The notes beneath the pieces were generated by a model that searched no databases, was not told where the DNA came from, and saw nothing but the letters and a program-made list of their open reading frames with translations. The position numbers and the translations under genes are program-made. From contig NZ_JACDXX010000004.1 of NCBI RefSeq assembly GCF_020539525.1, positions 186,001 through 250,000 of the forward strand: DNA of 64,000 nt, read 5' to 3'. Source of the DNA: Pseudogemmobacter faecipullorum (lineage in GTDB: Bacteria > Pseudomonadota > Alphaproteobacteria > Rhodobacterales > Rhodobacteraceae). Of the stretch, positions 35,557 to 44,836 are shown in pieces (position 1 is the first letter of the stretch; the number at the start of each line of letters is the position of its first letter).

Positions 35557-35778
35557 TTACCTCGAGACCGGGCTCTGCAGCCCCTGACCGGGCAGATCGG
35601 GGCCGCGGCTGACCCGGGGCATCGGGGCAGAGGTCTCTGACGTAACCGGTCCGGTCAGTGCGGCGCTGTCCTGGCTCTGATCTGCCTCGCCAAGGAAGCG
35701 GGAGCCAAGCAGCAGCGCACAGGTGCCGAGGCTGAGCGAGATCCAGAAGGTAAGGAAGGCATTGAGAAAATAGCGCAT
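35557..35778 (-). CDS. Small single-pass membrane protein
   Basis: The ATG at 35778 (MRYFLNAFLTFWISLSLGTC) gives 73 residues with one hydrophobic helix at about residues 4-26 and a polar, Pro/Ser/Gln-rich tail, probably periplasmic. No strong ribosome site precedes it, and the frame extends 51 bases upstream, so start and reality are uncertain. I do not recognise the family. It lies between nspC and the membrane winged-helix gene, all on the minus strand. Confidence 0.45.
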   Translation of the reverse strand: MRYFLNAFLTFWISLSLGTCALLLGSRFLGEADQSQDSAALTGPVTSETSAPMPRVSRGPDLPGQGLQSPVSR

Positions 35779-35888
35779 TGGAAACCGGTCCGGCTGTTGT
35801 CCGGGTCTGATGCGCCAGGATCTGGGCAACTCAAAGGCGGGCAGGGGGTCTGTTCGCGCCCTTGCGCCGCCCCGGGCAACAATGGCCC

Positions 35889-36593
35889 TCAGATCATGCG
35901 GATCGTCTCTTTTCCGACCGCCAGCATATAGCCACGCCGGGCGATGGTCTTGACCAGCAATTCGCTGACCAGCTGATTGCCAAGCGCGTCGCGCAGCCGT
36001 TTGACCCGCGTGGCCCCTGCGGCCTCTTCGCAGTCAAGTTCTGAGCGGCCCGAGATCACCGCCTCGATCTGGGCCCCGGTCATCACCTCGTCATCGAGCC
36101 GGGCCTCGGCCAGCACCGAAAGCGTCTCAATCGCGGCCTCGGTCAGCGAGAATTCGAGATCGTTGATATAGACCGCCCGGGCCTCGCGCGAGATCATCAG
36201 AGAGGAGACCTGAATGCCCGAACGCTGAATCGCGCCGATCTTTTTGTTCAGCACGATGATCATCACCAGAAAGACCAGCGCCGCCACCAGCAAGGCGCTG
36301 GAGAAGACCAGCAGCACAAAGATCACCATGCGGTAGCTGGCCAGCACTTCCGAGAAAGCGGTGCCCGATCCGGCGAGGATCTCCAGCAGCTTGATTTCGG
36401 CCCCTGAGCGCAGATCGTCATTCTCGATGAAAATCTGCTCGACCCTGGCATTAAAGGCATTGGCGTCGGGCAGGTTCAGAAACAGCACCAGCGCCGCGGC
36501 AAACAAAATCAGTACGATGGCAGCAATGCCAAAGGTAACGACCCGGTTGCCCTGTTTCAGGCTGTCAGTAACGAAGGAACCAGGCGCCGGCAT
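35889..36593 (-). CDS. Membrane-anchored winged-helix protein
   Basis: The ATG at 36593 (MPAPGSFVTDSLKQGNRVVT) has AGAGG seven bases upstream and gives 234 residues. Two membrane helices (about 20-42 and 90-115) flank an extracytoplasmic segment of about 45 residues. The C-terminal cytoplasmic domain has the winged-helix pattern of OmpR/ToxR outputs: FSLTEAAIETLSVLAEARLD, a recognition-helix region AAGATRVKRLRDALGNQLVS, and a wing IARRGYMLAV. There is no receiver domain. It may regulate transcription from the membrane. It overlaps the secreted-protein gene 36565-36849 by 29 bp. Confidence 0.7.
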   Translation of the reverse strand: MPAPGSFVTDSLKQGNRVVTFGIAAIVLILFAAALVLFLNLPDANAFNARVEQIFIENDDLRSGAEIKLLEILAGSGTAFSEVLASYRMVIFVLLVFSSALLVAALVFLVMIIVLNKKIGAIQRSGIQVSSLMISREARAVYINDLEFSLTEAAIETLSVLAEARLDDEVMTGAQIEAVISGRSELDCEEAAGATRVKRLRDALGNQLVSELLVKTIARRGYMLAVGKETIRMI

Positions 36594-36849
36594 TTGCTTT
36601 CCTCTCATCGAGACCCCCAGGGCCAAAGGTGCTCAGCACATTGAGCAGGGTCCAGCCATCAGCCGCCAGCCGGGGCTGCAGCTCGGCTGTGGCGGCACGG
36701 GCCGAACAATTGCTGTCCGAGACCTGGGCCACCCCGTAATGCAACTGCAGCGGGTTGTCTTTCTTCGCCTTGTAATCGGCGAAACATTGCGCTGCTGCCG
36801 GTCCTGCCAGGGTAAGGGCAAGAAGGGCGGCAATCAGTCCTTTAAACAT
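36565..36849 (-). CDS. Small secreted protein upstream of the membrane regulator
   Basis: The ATG at 36849 (MFKGLIAALLALTLAGPAAA) gives 94 residues with a clear signal peptide cut near AAA-QC. The mature part, about 74 residues, has two Cys (QCFADYKA and SDSNCSARA) that could form a disulfide. It ends STFGPGGLDERKANAGAWFL plus two residues. I do not recognise the family. The gene overlaps the membrane winged-helix gene by 29 bp and should be translated with it, so it may feed a signal to that protein in the periplasm; this is inference only. Confidence 0.65.
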   Translation of the reverse strand: MFKGLIAALLALTLAGPAAAQCFADYKAKKDNPLQLHYGVAQVSDSNCSARAATAELQPRLAADGWTLLNVLSTFGPGGLDERKANAGAWFLRY

Positions 36850-37174
36850 GTCCTGCTCCCGGGGCCATATGAGGGCGGAGGCGGTCCGGCCTCTGCTCTG
36901 ATCCGGTCGCGTCCGGACCGGCTGTTCTTCGCTCAATCTGCGCAAACCCGCCTGGATATTCAATATCACGCCGTAAATCGCATGATCCAGACGGGTTGTT
37001 ATCCGATATCAGCCGCCGCCGCCGCCGCTGCTATCGCCTGGCAGGCCACCGATATTGTGCGACCGCAGCGTGGCGGGTCAGGTCTGGTCACAGGATATGC
37101 CGGGGCAGGCTGCGGCCCGCTGCAACCGGCAATACTCCCGCAATGGCGCAACCACAGACGCACAGGAGACAGAG
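36850..37174. promoter_or_regulatory. Divergent intergenic region
   Basis: These 325 bp separate minus-strand 36849 from plus-strand 37175. I see no gene. It includes an odd palindrome GATATTCAATATC (36955-36967), a CCG-rich run (about 37009-37028), and the ribosome site CAGGAGAC before 37175. Promoters for both directions should be here, but I cannot place them. Confidence 0.4.
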
Positions 37175-37654
37175 ATGCAGGCGAATGAGCAGAAGCCTAA
37201 GGCCCGGCAGATGACAGGCGATTTCGATTTTGGCGCGGCGCGGCGTGAGGCCGGGGCAAAGCCCCGCAGCTTTGGCATCCGTCCGGGGCTGACGGCAGGC
37301 CTGGTGGCCTTTGCCTTTTCCCTGGCGCTGTTCACCCCGATCACCGCGAAGGCCGAGCTCATCCTGCCCACAGGATCTGCGGTGGCTGTAACGCCCGATC
37401 TGCTGCCCGATCTGCTTAAGGTGCGCGATGACGGAAGGGGCTGGGGCAAGCGCCGCGCGCTGCCGCGGGTCTGTGCCATCTCGGTCGACGATCGCGGCGG
37501 TCAGAGCTGGTATTCGGGCAATTGCCTGCGCGAGCGTGGCCTGCGCGCCGAGCTGCCGCGCGACTGCGCCGTGGGCGCGCGGCTGATGGGAGAGCGCGAC
37601 CGTTTCTACCCTGAGAAATGTCTGCGCCGCGCCGGCTTTAACACCGGCCGCTGA
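37175..37654 (+). CDS. Hypothetical membrane-anchored or secreted protein
   Basis: The ATG at 37175 (MQANEQKPKARQMTGDFDFG) has AGGAGAC upstream and gives 159 residues. A cytoplasmic head of about 35 residues precedes one hydrophobic helix (GLTAGLVAFAFSLALFTPIT) that could be a signal anchor or a cleaved signal ending AKA. The rest is basic and has four Cys (RVCAISVDDR, GNCLRERG, RDCAVGAR, EKCLRRAG), suggesting two disulfides in the periplasm. I do not recognise the family. It is isolated, with gph convergent downstream. Confidence 0.6.
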   Translation: MQANEQKPKARQMTGDFDFGAARREAGAKPRSFGIRPGLTAGLVAFAFSLALFTPITAKAELILPTGSAVAVTPDLLPDLLKVRDDGRGWGKRRALPRVCAISVDDRGGQSWYSGNCLRERGLRAELPRDCAVGARLMGERDRFYPEKCLRRAGFNTGR

Positions 37655-37704
37655 AGCGCGGGGCACCGCCTCGCCGCTGGCGGCGGGGCGGTCTGTATCC
37701 GGGC

Positions 37705-38358
37705 TCAGCCCTGTTCGGCCACCAGCCAGGGCAGTTCGGCGAAATCGCTGAAAGCGGCGGTCTGCGGCAGGGTTTCGGCCGGGGATTTGCGGTAGCCCTC
37801 GGTATAGAGCAGGAAGGGCAGGCCAGCGGCGAGGGCGGTTTCGGCATCAACCTCGCTGTCACCGACATAGATCGCCTCATCCCGGCCCAGCTCTGCCATG
37901 CACAGCTGCAAAGGCGCGGGATCGGGCTTGAGCACCGCCAGCCTGCCGCCGCCCACTACCGAGGCGAAATAAGAGCTCAGGTTCAGCTGATCGAGAATCA
38001 GCCGCGCTGCCTCTTCAGGCTTATTGGTGCAAAGGCCAAGCTTGCGGCCCTGGGCCTGCAGCTGGTCGAGCGCTGCAAGCGCCCCGGGATAGATCCGGGT
38101 GCGTGACGAGGGATCCTCGCGGTAGCGCGCCTGCATCGCCGCATTCATCTGCGGATGCCCCGCCAGATCCATACCGCGCGCCAGCATTGCCTTTTGCACC
38201 AGGTTGGGCAGCCCATTGCCGATGAAAGAGGTGACGGTCGCCAGATCAAAGGCCTCTTGCCCCGCCTCGGTGAACACGGCGTTCAGCGCAAAAGCGATAT
38301 CGGGCACGGAATCAATCAGCGTGCCGTCGAGATCGAAAATGACCGGGACCGGGCTCAC
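37705..38358 (-). CDS. gph: Phosphoglycolate phosphatase (HAD family)
   Basis: A GTG at 38358 overlaps the rpe stop (GTGA) and begins a 217-residue HAD phosphatase. Motif I is VIFDLDGTLIDSVPDIAFAL, motif II is LCTNKPEEAARL, and motif III/IV is YVGDSEVDAETALAAGLPFL. Gph removes 2-phosphoglycolate from oxygenase reactions and DNA repair. The coupling to rpe is common in proteobacteria and supports this assignment over other HAD phosphatases. Confidence 0.9.
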   Translation of the reverse strand: MSPVPVIFDLDGTLIDSVPDIAFALNAVFTEAGQEAFDLATVTSFIGNGLPNLVQKAMLARGMDLAGHPQMNAAMQARYREDPSSRTRIYPGALAALDQLQAQGRKLGLCTNKPEEAARLILDQLNLSSYFASVVGGGRLAVLKPDPAPLQLCMAELGRDEAIYVGDSEVDAETALAAGLPFLLYTEGYRKSPAETLPQTAAFSDFAELPWLVAEQG

Positions 38359-39050
38359 TTTACGCGTGCCGCTTCTGCTGCGGCGCGCAGTGCGCTGATG
38401 TTTTTGCCATAGGGCGCGGGATTGCTGACCGAACCGCCCGAGAAAACGGCCGATCCTGCGACCAGCACATCCGCCCCGGCAGCGGCGCAGAGCGGTGCGG
38501 TTTCGGTGGTCACGCCGCCGTCAATCTCGATATGGATCGGGCGTTCACCGATCAGAGCGCGCAGTTTGCGGATCTTGTCGAGCTGGCTCATGATGAATTT
38601 CTGGCCGCCAAAGCCCGGGTTTACCGTCATCACATTGATCAGATCGACCTGGTCGAGCAGGTATTCGATCTGCTCGATGCCGGTGGCCGGGTTGATGCAG
38701 ATGCCGGCTTTGGCGCCAAGGCTGCGGATGGTCTGCAGGCTGCGGTGCATATGCGCCCCGGCCTCGAGATGAACCGAGATGAAATCGGCGCCGGATCTGG
38801 CGAAAGCCTCCAGATAGCCATCGACCGGGGCGATCATCAGATGCACATCCATCACCCCCTTGATATGCGGGCGGATCGCGGCGCAGGTCTGCGGCCCGAA
38901 AGTGATATTCGGCACGAAATGTCCGTCCATCACATCAACATGGACCCAGTCCGCCCCCTGATCACAGATCGCCTGACATTCCGCGCCGAAACTGGCGAAA
39001 TCAGCCGAGAGAATGGAGGGGGCAATCTTGATCGCGCGCGAGAAGGTCAT
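38355..39050 (-). CDS. rpe: Ribulose-phosphate 3-epimerase
   Basis: A 231-residue TIM-barrel enzyme starting MTFSRAIKIAPSILSADFAS. It has WVHVDVMDGHFVPNITFGPQ with metal-binding His and Asp, NVMTVNPGFGGQKFI, and IHIEIDGGVTTETAPL. It interconverts ribulose-5-phosphate and xylulose-5-phosphate in the pentose phosphate pathway. It is the first gene of rpe-gph and is divergent from rnhB, with a 173-bp G-rich gap. Confidence 0.97.
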   Translation of the reverse strand: MTFSRAIKIAPSILSADFASFGAECQAICDQGADWVHVDVMDGHFVPNITFGPQTCAAIRPHIKGVMDVHLMIAPVDGYLEAFARSGADFISVHLEAGAHMHRSLQTIRSLGAKAGICINPATGIEQIEYLLDQVDLINVMTVNPGFGGQKFIMSQLDKIRKLRALIGERPIHIEIDGGVTTETAPLCAAAGADVLVAGSAVFSGGSVSNPAPYGKNISALRAAAEAARVK

Positions 39051-39223
39051 GGTCCGGGCCTTTCGGGAGGGGATTGGCCCCTGCTTTAGCTGTGAAATAA
39101 GGGCGGGGCCAGAGGGGAAGCGGCGCGCTCACGCAGAGCCAGGCGCGCGCCCCGGGCGGGCCAGAGCTGGTCAGCGGCAGGACCGGGCTTGCACCGCCCC
39201 CCTTCCGGGCGCGAAAAGGGGGA

Positions 39224-39847
39224 ATGGTAAAAATGATCCCCGATTTCAGTTTCGAGCGCGAGGCCCTGGAGGCCGGAGCGGTTTTTGTCGCCGGTGTGGA
39301 TGAGGTCGGGCGCGGCCCGATTGCCGGGCCGGTCACCGCAGCAGCGGTGCGGCTTGATCCCTGCCGCATTCCCGAAGGCCTGGGCGACAGCAAAACCCTC
39401 TCCCTTGCGACCCGCGAAAGGCTCTCGGCCTGGCTCTGGGATCATGCCGAGGTGGTGGTGGCCCATGCCAGTGTCGAAGAGATCGACGAACACAATATCT
39501 TGCGTGCCAGCCATCTGGCGATGGAGCGTGCCATTGCCGGGCTGGGCCGCGTCGATATGGCACTGGTCGATGGCAATCTGCTGCCGCGCGGCCTGACCTG
39601 CCCGGGCCGCGCCATCATCAAAGGTGATGCGCGCTGCCAGTCGATTTCAGCAGCATCTGTTGTGGCCAAAGTGGCGCGTGACCGGATCATGGTGGATCTG
39701 GCGCAACAGTTTCCGGGCTACGGCTGGGAGCGCAACGCAGGCTATCCGACCAAGGCGCATCTCCAGGCTCTCCTGGATCTGGGGGTCACGCCCGCTCATA
39801 GACGGTCGTTTAAGCCGGTCCACAATATCTTGTATCAAGCCCCTTAA
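39224..39847 (+). CDS. rnhB: Ribonuclease HII
   Basis: A 207-residue protein. The first ATG (39224) sits behind GGGGGA; a second ATG lies nine bases later. Catalytic residues are visible in FVAGVDEVGRGPIAGPVTAA (Asp, Glu), ALVDGNLLPRG (Asp) and SVVAKVARDRIMVDLAQQFP (Asp). The enzyme removes ribonucleotides from DNA and RNA primers. The gene is followed by ccrM after 100 bp. Confidence 0.96.
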   Translation: MVKMIPDFSFEREALEAGAVFVAGVDEVGRGPIAGPVTAAAVRLDPCRIPEGLGDSKTLSLATRERLSAWLWDHAEVVVAHASVEEIDEHNILRASHLAMERAIAGLGRVDMALVDGNLLPRGLTCPGRAIIKGDARCQSISAASVVAKVARDRIMVDLAQQFPGYGWERNAGYPTKAHLQALLDLGVTPAHRRSFKPVHNILYQAP

Positions 39848-39857
39848 GTAAGTCTCT

Positions 39858-39896
39858 GATTCAAAAAACAATTTGACCGCGCCCGGGTTGTGACTC
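39858..39896 (+). promoter_or_regulatory. Two GANTC sites in the ccrM leader
   Basis: GATTC (39858-39862) and GACTC (39892-39896) lie 90 and 56 bp before the ccrM ATG. A TTGACC at 39874-39879 between them may be a -35 element. In Caulobacter the ccrM promoter is repressed when leader GANTC sites are methylated, so this layout suggests autoregulation. Confidence 0.5.
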
Positions 39897-39920
39897 ATCT
39901 TTAGGGCTAAGGTGGCATAA

Positions 39921-41069
<1,149 letters not shown>

Positions 41070-41114
41070 GTTTTACCAACGCCTGCGCCCGTTTTATTGC
41101 CTCGGGCGCCACTT

Positions 41115-41144
41115 GCCTCGCCATTTCTGATGGCGAGGCCTTTT
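41115..41144 (+). terminator. Terminator of ccrM
   Basis: GCCTCGCCAT (41115-41124), loop TTCTG, ATGGCGAGGC (41130-41139), then CTTTT. The 10-bp stem is perfect. Confidence 0.88.
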
Positions 41145-41147
41145 GCC

Positions 41148-41195
41148 TTTCATCTGTCCGTAAATATCCCGGGGGGTGAGGGGGGCAGCGCCCCC
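41148..41195. repeat. Intergenic repeat element, copy 1
   Basis: It reads TTTCATCTGTCC, GTAAATATCCC, GGGGGG, then a G6-CAGCG-C5 hairpin. The same order occurs at 46022-46089. Both copies lie between convergent genes. It may act as a minus-strand terminator for the AlkB-like gene (stop at 41209) or as a dispersed repeat. Confidence 0.7.
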
Positions 41196-41208
41196 TTCCG
41201 CTTGTGGG

Positions 41209-42357
41209 TCAGGGTGCGCCTTTGGGCATTGGATTGAGTGCCTTATTATAGGCATGCCAGTCCTGGATATCGGGATAGAACTGCCGCCGCCAGGCCTTAA
41301 CCCGGCGGTTCATGATCCGCTTCCATAACGGCGGGATCATCGCGGCGCAGGCCATCATCGGATAGCCGTAAGGCAGCTGCGGCGCTTCTGCCTCGCTATA
41401 GGTCTGCAGCAGCGGAAAGCGCCGGTCGGGTTTGTAATGGTGATCGGAATGGCGCTGCAGATTGATCAGCAGCCAGTTGGTGGCTTTGTGCGCGGCATTC
41501 CAGGAATGGCGCGGCTGGGTATGCTCATAGCGTCCCTCGCCGAGATAGCGCCGGGTCAGCCCGTAATGCTCGACATAATTCACCAGCTCAAGCTGCCAGG
41601 TGGCGACAAAGGCCTGGCCGAGGAAAATCGCCAGCCCCTCGGCGCCGCCAAGCGCCAGCGCCAGCAGTAAAAACCCGCCCTGCAGCGCCCAGTAGCGCCA
41701 GTAGGGATTGGTGCCATGCCACCAGGGCAGGCTTTTGCGGGCCAGCATCGCCGCCTCGGCCCGGAAAGCCGAGCGTCTTGTGCCGATCAGCACGCGCGGG
41801 AAAAAGCGGTGGAACCCCTCATTATAGCGCGCGGTCACCGCATCACGCGGCGTGCCGACATAGAGGTGATGCACCCGCAGATGCTCGGATCTGAAATGCG
41901 AATAAAGCACCGAGGCCAGCAGCAGATCGGCCGAGATTCGTTCGGTCTTCGGCTTCTGATGCATCAGCTCATGGGCGTAATTGATGCCGATGGTGCCGCA
42001 CATCACGCCGAGGCCGAAGACCAGCCCGGCTTTCTCCCAGCCTGAGAGATGGTCGCTGCGCGGGATCTGCCAGAGGTACAGGCCCAGCACCGCCAGCTGC
42101 AGCGGAAACCAGATCAGCGTCAGCAACCGGTACAGGCGCAAAGCCGAATCGGGCGCTGCGGGATCGGCATTCGCCTCCTCCAGCCCCAGGGCGGCATCGA
42201 GCAGCGAGAACAGCACCCAGCACCAGAGCGGCAGGGCCATGACCCAGATTCCGCCGGACTGCAGGCTGAGCAGCGCCACCGGCACGGTTCCCAGAGACAG
42301 CCAGAAGGGCAAAGCCCGGATCGGGCTGGCGATGTTCTCGGGGGATAGCGCGGCCAT
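41209..42357 (-). CDS. alkB: AlkB-like membrane alkane/fatty-acyl monooxygenase
   Basis: The ATG at 42357 (MAALSPENIASPIRALPFWL) has GGAG upstream and gives 382 residues; a longer frame lacks support. About six membrane helices hold the di-iron histidine boxes: NYAHELMH, HFRSEHLRVHH, NYVEHYGL and LQRHSDHH. The set matches integral-membrane alkane 1-monooxygenases. Without rubredoxin or other alk genes nearby, alkane use is not proven, and another aliphatic or aromatic substrate is possible. It begins 48 bp after mutY on the same strand. Confidence 0.85.
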   Translation of the reverse strand: MAALSPENIASPIRALPFWLSLGTVPVALLSLQSGGIWVMALPLWCWVLFSLLDAALGLEEANADPAAPDSALRLYRLLTLIWFPLQLAVLGLYLWQIPRSDHLSGWEKAGLVFGLGVMCGTIGINYAHELMHQKPKTERISADLLLASVLYSHFRSEHLRVHHLYVGTPRDAVTARYNEGFHRFFPRVLIGTRRSAFRAEAAMLARKSLPWWHGTNPYWRYWALQGGFLLLALALGGAEGLAIFLGQAFVATWQLELVNYVEHYGLTRRYLGEGRYEHTQPRHSWNAAHKATNWLLINLQRHSDHHYKPDRRFPLLQTYSEAEAPQLPYGYPMMACAAMIPPLWKRIMNRRVKAWRRQFYPDIQDWHAYNKALNPMPKGAP

Positions 42358-42404
42358 ATCTGTGCTCCGGTTTGCTGCGATCCTGGCCTGGAGGGCGCAG
42401 CGGA

Positions 42405-43493
42405 TCAACGTGGCTGAAGCGCTTCGGCCCCAAGATCAAAGGCTTTGCGGAAGACCGTCGGCAGGGATCTGGCGTCAAACTGGTCAAAGCCGATGAATTC
42501 CCCGCGTGAGGGATTGGCTTCAGCCTCGGCCACCAGCACCGTGAGCTGCAGGTGGAAATGGGTGAAAGTATGTTTCACCATCCCCGCCTCGCGCCAGGGG
42601 GCGCTGGCCGGGGCGGGATCGGCCTGGGCAGAGGGGATAGCGGCGCGGCGGCTCTGATCCCAGCCGTCGCCCGGCAGGCCGGTCATGCCGCCCAGCAGCC
42701 CTTTCGGCCCGCGCCGCTCCAGCAGCCAGCCCGTGCTGCTTTTCAAAAGCCAGACCCGCCCCTCGCGTATCGGCTTTTCGGCTTTCGGCTCTTTGCGTGG
42801 CAGTTCGGCGGCGATGCCCTGCCTGCGGGCCTCGCAGGACGCCATCCAGGGGCAGATCGCGCAGGCAGGAGAGCGCGGCGTGCAGATCGTCGCGCCCAGA
42901 TCCATCACCGCCTGGGCATAATCGCCGGGCCGGTGCTGCGGGGTCAGCCTGGCTGCGAGCGCGGTCAGCCCGGGTTTCGCGCGCGGCAGCGCGGTCTCGA
43001 CCGCGAACATCCGAGCCATCACCCGCTCGACATTGCCATCGACCACCACGGCCGGTTCATCAAAGGCGATCGAGGCGACGGCGGCGGCGGTATAGGGGCC
43101 GATCCCCGGCAGGGTCAGCAGCCCGGCATTGCTGGTGGGAAAGCCGCCGCGCGCGGCAACCTCGCGCGCGCATTTCAGCAGGTTGCGCGCCCGGGCGTAA
43201 TAGCCAAGCCCGGCCCATTCAGCCATCACTGCCGCATCCTCGGCAGCGGCGAGGGCCTCAACATCGGGCCAGCGCCGGGTGAAGCGCAGAAAATAGTCAC
43301 GCACAGCGGCCACGGTGGTTTGCTGCAGCATCACCTCTGACAGCCAGATCCGGTAGGGGTCTGACCTTTGTCCGGCCGCTTTTGCCGCCGGGCCGACCCG
43401 CCAGGGCATCTCGCGTGCATGGACATCATACCAGGCCAGCAGCTGCTGGCTGAGGGCGGCAGCGGGCAGGCTGCTCTCGGAAGTGTCACGCAA
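42405..43493 (-). CDS. mutY: Adenine DNA glycosylase MutY
   Basis: A 362-residue protein. The catalytic Glu is in LSEVMLQQTTVAAVRDYFLR. The helix-hairpin-helix is LLTLPGIGPYTAAAVASIAF with the catalytic Asp in VVVDGNVERV. The 4Fe-4S ligands are CTPRSPACAICPWMASC with C-x6-C-x2-C-x5-C spacing. The C-terminal NUDIX-like domain includes WLLERRGPKGLLGGMTGLPG. It removes A mispaired with 8-oxoguanine. It is divergent from dciA (152 bp). Confidence 0.97.
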   Translation of the reverse strand: MRDTSESSLPAAALSQQLLAWYDVHAREMPWRVGPAAKAAGQRSDPYRIWLSEVMLQQTTVAAVRDYFLRFTRRWPDVEALAAAEDAAVMAEWAGLGYYARARNLLKCAREVAARGGFPTSNAGLLTLPGIGPYTAAAVASIAFDEPAVVVDGNVERVMARMFAVETALPRAKPGLTALAARLTPQHRPGDYAQAVMDLGATICTPRSPACAICPWMASCEARRQGIAAELPRKEPKAEKPIREGRVWLLKSSTGWLLERRGPKGLLGGMTGLPGDGWDQSRRAAIPSAQADPAPASAPWREAGMVKHTFTHFHLQLTVLVAEAEANPSRGEFIGFDQFDARSLPTVFRKAFDLGAEALQPR

Positions 43494-43645
43494 GATTTAT
43501 GGCTCCTTCGCCCGGCCGGGCTGGCGGCGGGCGCGTCTTTGGCTAAGATGCGTCATAAGATAGGCTGCGGGTCTGGTGAAGGAAACCTTGGACCTTCCTG
43601 CCGTGACGACAGGCCCGTGCCCAGCCCGGCAGAAACAGGATCATC

Positions 43646-44182
43646 ATGGCGCGCAAACCGGCAGCCCCTCCCTCGTCTCAGCCCCGGATGCGTGGTTTTG
43701 AACCGGCATTCTCGCTGATGACACGGCAGCTGCGCCATGCCGGAGAGGCCCGCGGTTTTGCCGTCTCGCGTCTGATCACCCACTGGGCCGAAACCGTCGG
43801 CGAGGATCTGGCCAGAGTGACCCGTCCGGTCAAAATCGGCTGGGCACGCGAGGGGATGGGCGCGACGCTGAGCCTTCTGGTCAATGGGGCCCATGCACCG
43901 ATGATCAGCATGCAGCTGGAGCGGATCCGCGAGAGGGTGAATGCGGTTTACGGCTATAATGCCATTTCGCGCATCAGCCTGACCCAGACCGCCAGCGATG
44001 GTTTTGCCGAGGGTCAGGCGCAATTCTCCGGTCCTGCCGCGCCCGCGCCGCCCGATCCTGTGGCCGAGGCAGAACTTGCGGCCGAGGCCAGGTCTAAGGC
44101 CGAAGGCGTATCCGACCCGGGCCTGCGCAATGCGCTTGAACAGCTGGCCCGTAATATTTTAACTCGCCCTGACAGGAAATGA
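43646..44182 (+). CDS. dciA: DciA-type (DUF721) replicative helicase loader candidate
   Basis: A 178-residue basic protein behind AGGATC. The DUF721/DciA region is ARGFAVSRLITHWAETVGED, then LARVTRPVKIGW and GATLSLLVNGAHAPMISMQL. In other bacteria DciA loads or stimulates DnaB helicase. The tail from about residue 125 is acidic and Ala/Pro-rich, likely disordered. It is 10 bp ahead of the dsbA-like gene, a typical mutY-dciA-dsbA order in Rhodobacterales. Confidence 0.85.
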   Translation: MARKPAAPPSSQPRMRGFEPAFSLMTRQLRHAGEARGFAVSRLITHWAETVGEDLARVTRPVKIGWAREGMGATLSLLVNGAHAPMISMQLERIRERVNAVYGYNAISRISLTQTASDGFAEGQAQFSGPAAPAPPDPVAEAELAAEARSKAEGVSDPGLRNALEQLARNILTRPDRK

Positions 44183-44192
44183 GGACGATCCG

Positions 44193-44831
44193 ATGACCAG
44201 TCTCAACCGCCGTGCCCTGCTTTCGCTCGCCGCTGCACTTGCTGCTGCTCCGGCCTGGGCACAGGAAGCCGGGGCCCCCGCTGCCGCTGATCCGGCTGCC
44301 GCTGCTCCCGAAGTCACCGATATCAGCTATGGTGATCCGGCTGCGCCGGTGAAAATCATCGAATATGCCAGCTATAGCTGCAGCCATTGCGCCACTTTCC
44401 ACGAGACCGTCTTCAAGCCGCTGAAGCAAGATTATATCGACACCGGTAAGGTCTATCTCACGGTGCGCGAATTCTACCGTATGCCGGCTGATTTCTGGGC
44501 GGCGCTGATTGCCCGCTGCGGCGATGGCACGCGCTATGAGGCGATCTCGGCCATGGTGTTCGAGAAGCAGGCGCAGTGGCTGAATTCCAATGATCCGAAT
44601 GAGATCATGGAAAACCTGCGCGTGATCGGTGTTTCCGCGGGCCTGACCCGTGAACAGATCGCGGCCTGCGAGGCGGATACTGCCACCGGCGAGGTGATGC
44701 TGCGCAATTTCCAGGAAAATATCACCAAAGATAACGTGACAGCGACCCCTACGGTTTATGTCGATGGCGAGCGGGTGCAGGACTGGTCCTGGCCGGCGCT
44801 CAAAGCGCTGATTGACGGCAAAATCGGGTAA
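44193..44831 (+). CDS. DsbA-family periplasmic thiol oxidoreductase
   Basis: A 212-residue protein with a twin-Arg-like start (NRRALLSLAAALAAAPAWAQ) and an Ala/Pro linker. The thioredoxin-fold active site is CSHC within EYASYSCSHCATFHETVF, and the cis-Pro loop is ATPTVYVDGERV. It oxidises or isomerises disulfides in the periplasm. The DsbA-like helical insertion is short, so it resembles the ScsC/BdbD-type group. The next gene, a CoA transferase, starts 5 bp after its stop. Confidence 0.9.
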   Translation: MTSLNRRALLSLAAALAAAPAWAQEAGAPAAADPAAAAPEVTDISYGDPAAPVKIIEYASYSCSHCATFHETVFKPLKQDYIDTGKVYLTVREFYRMPADFWAALIARCGDGTRYEAISAMVFEKQAQWLNSNDPNEIMENLRVIGVSAGLTREQIAACEADTATGEVMLRNFQENITKDNVTATPTVYVDGERVQDWSWPALKALIDGKIG

Positions 44832-44836
44832 ACTGA

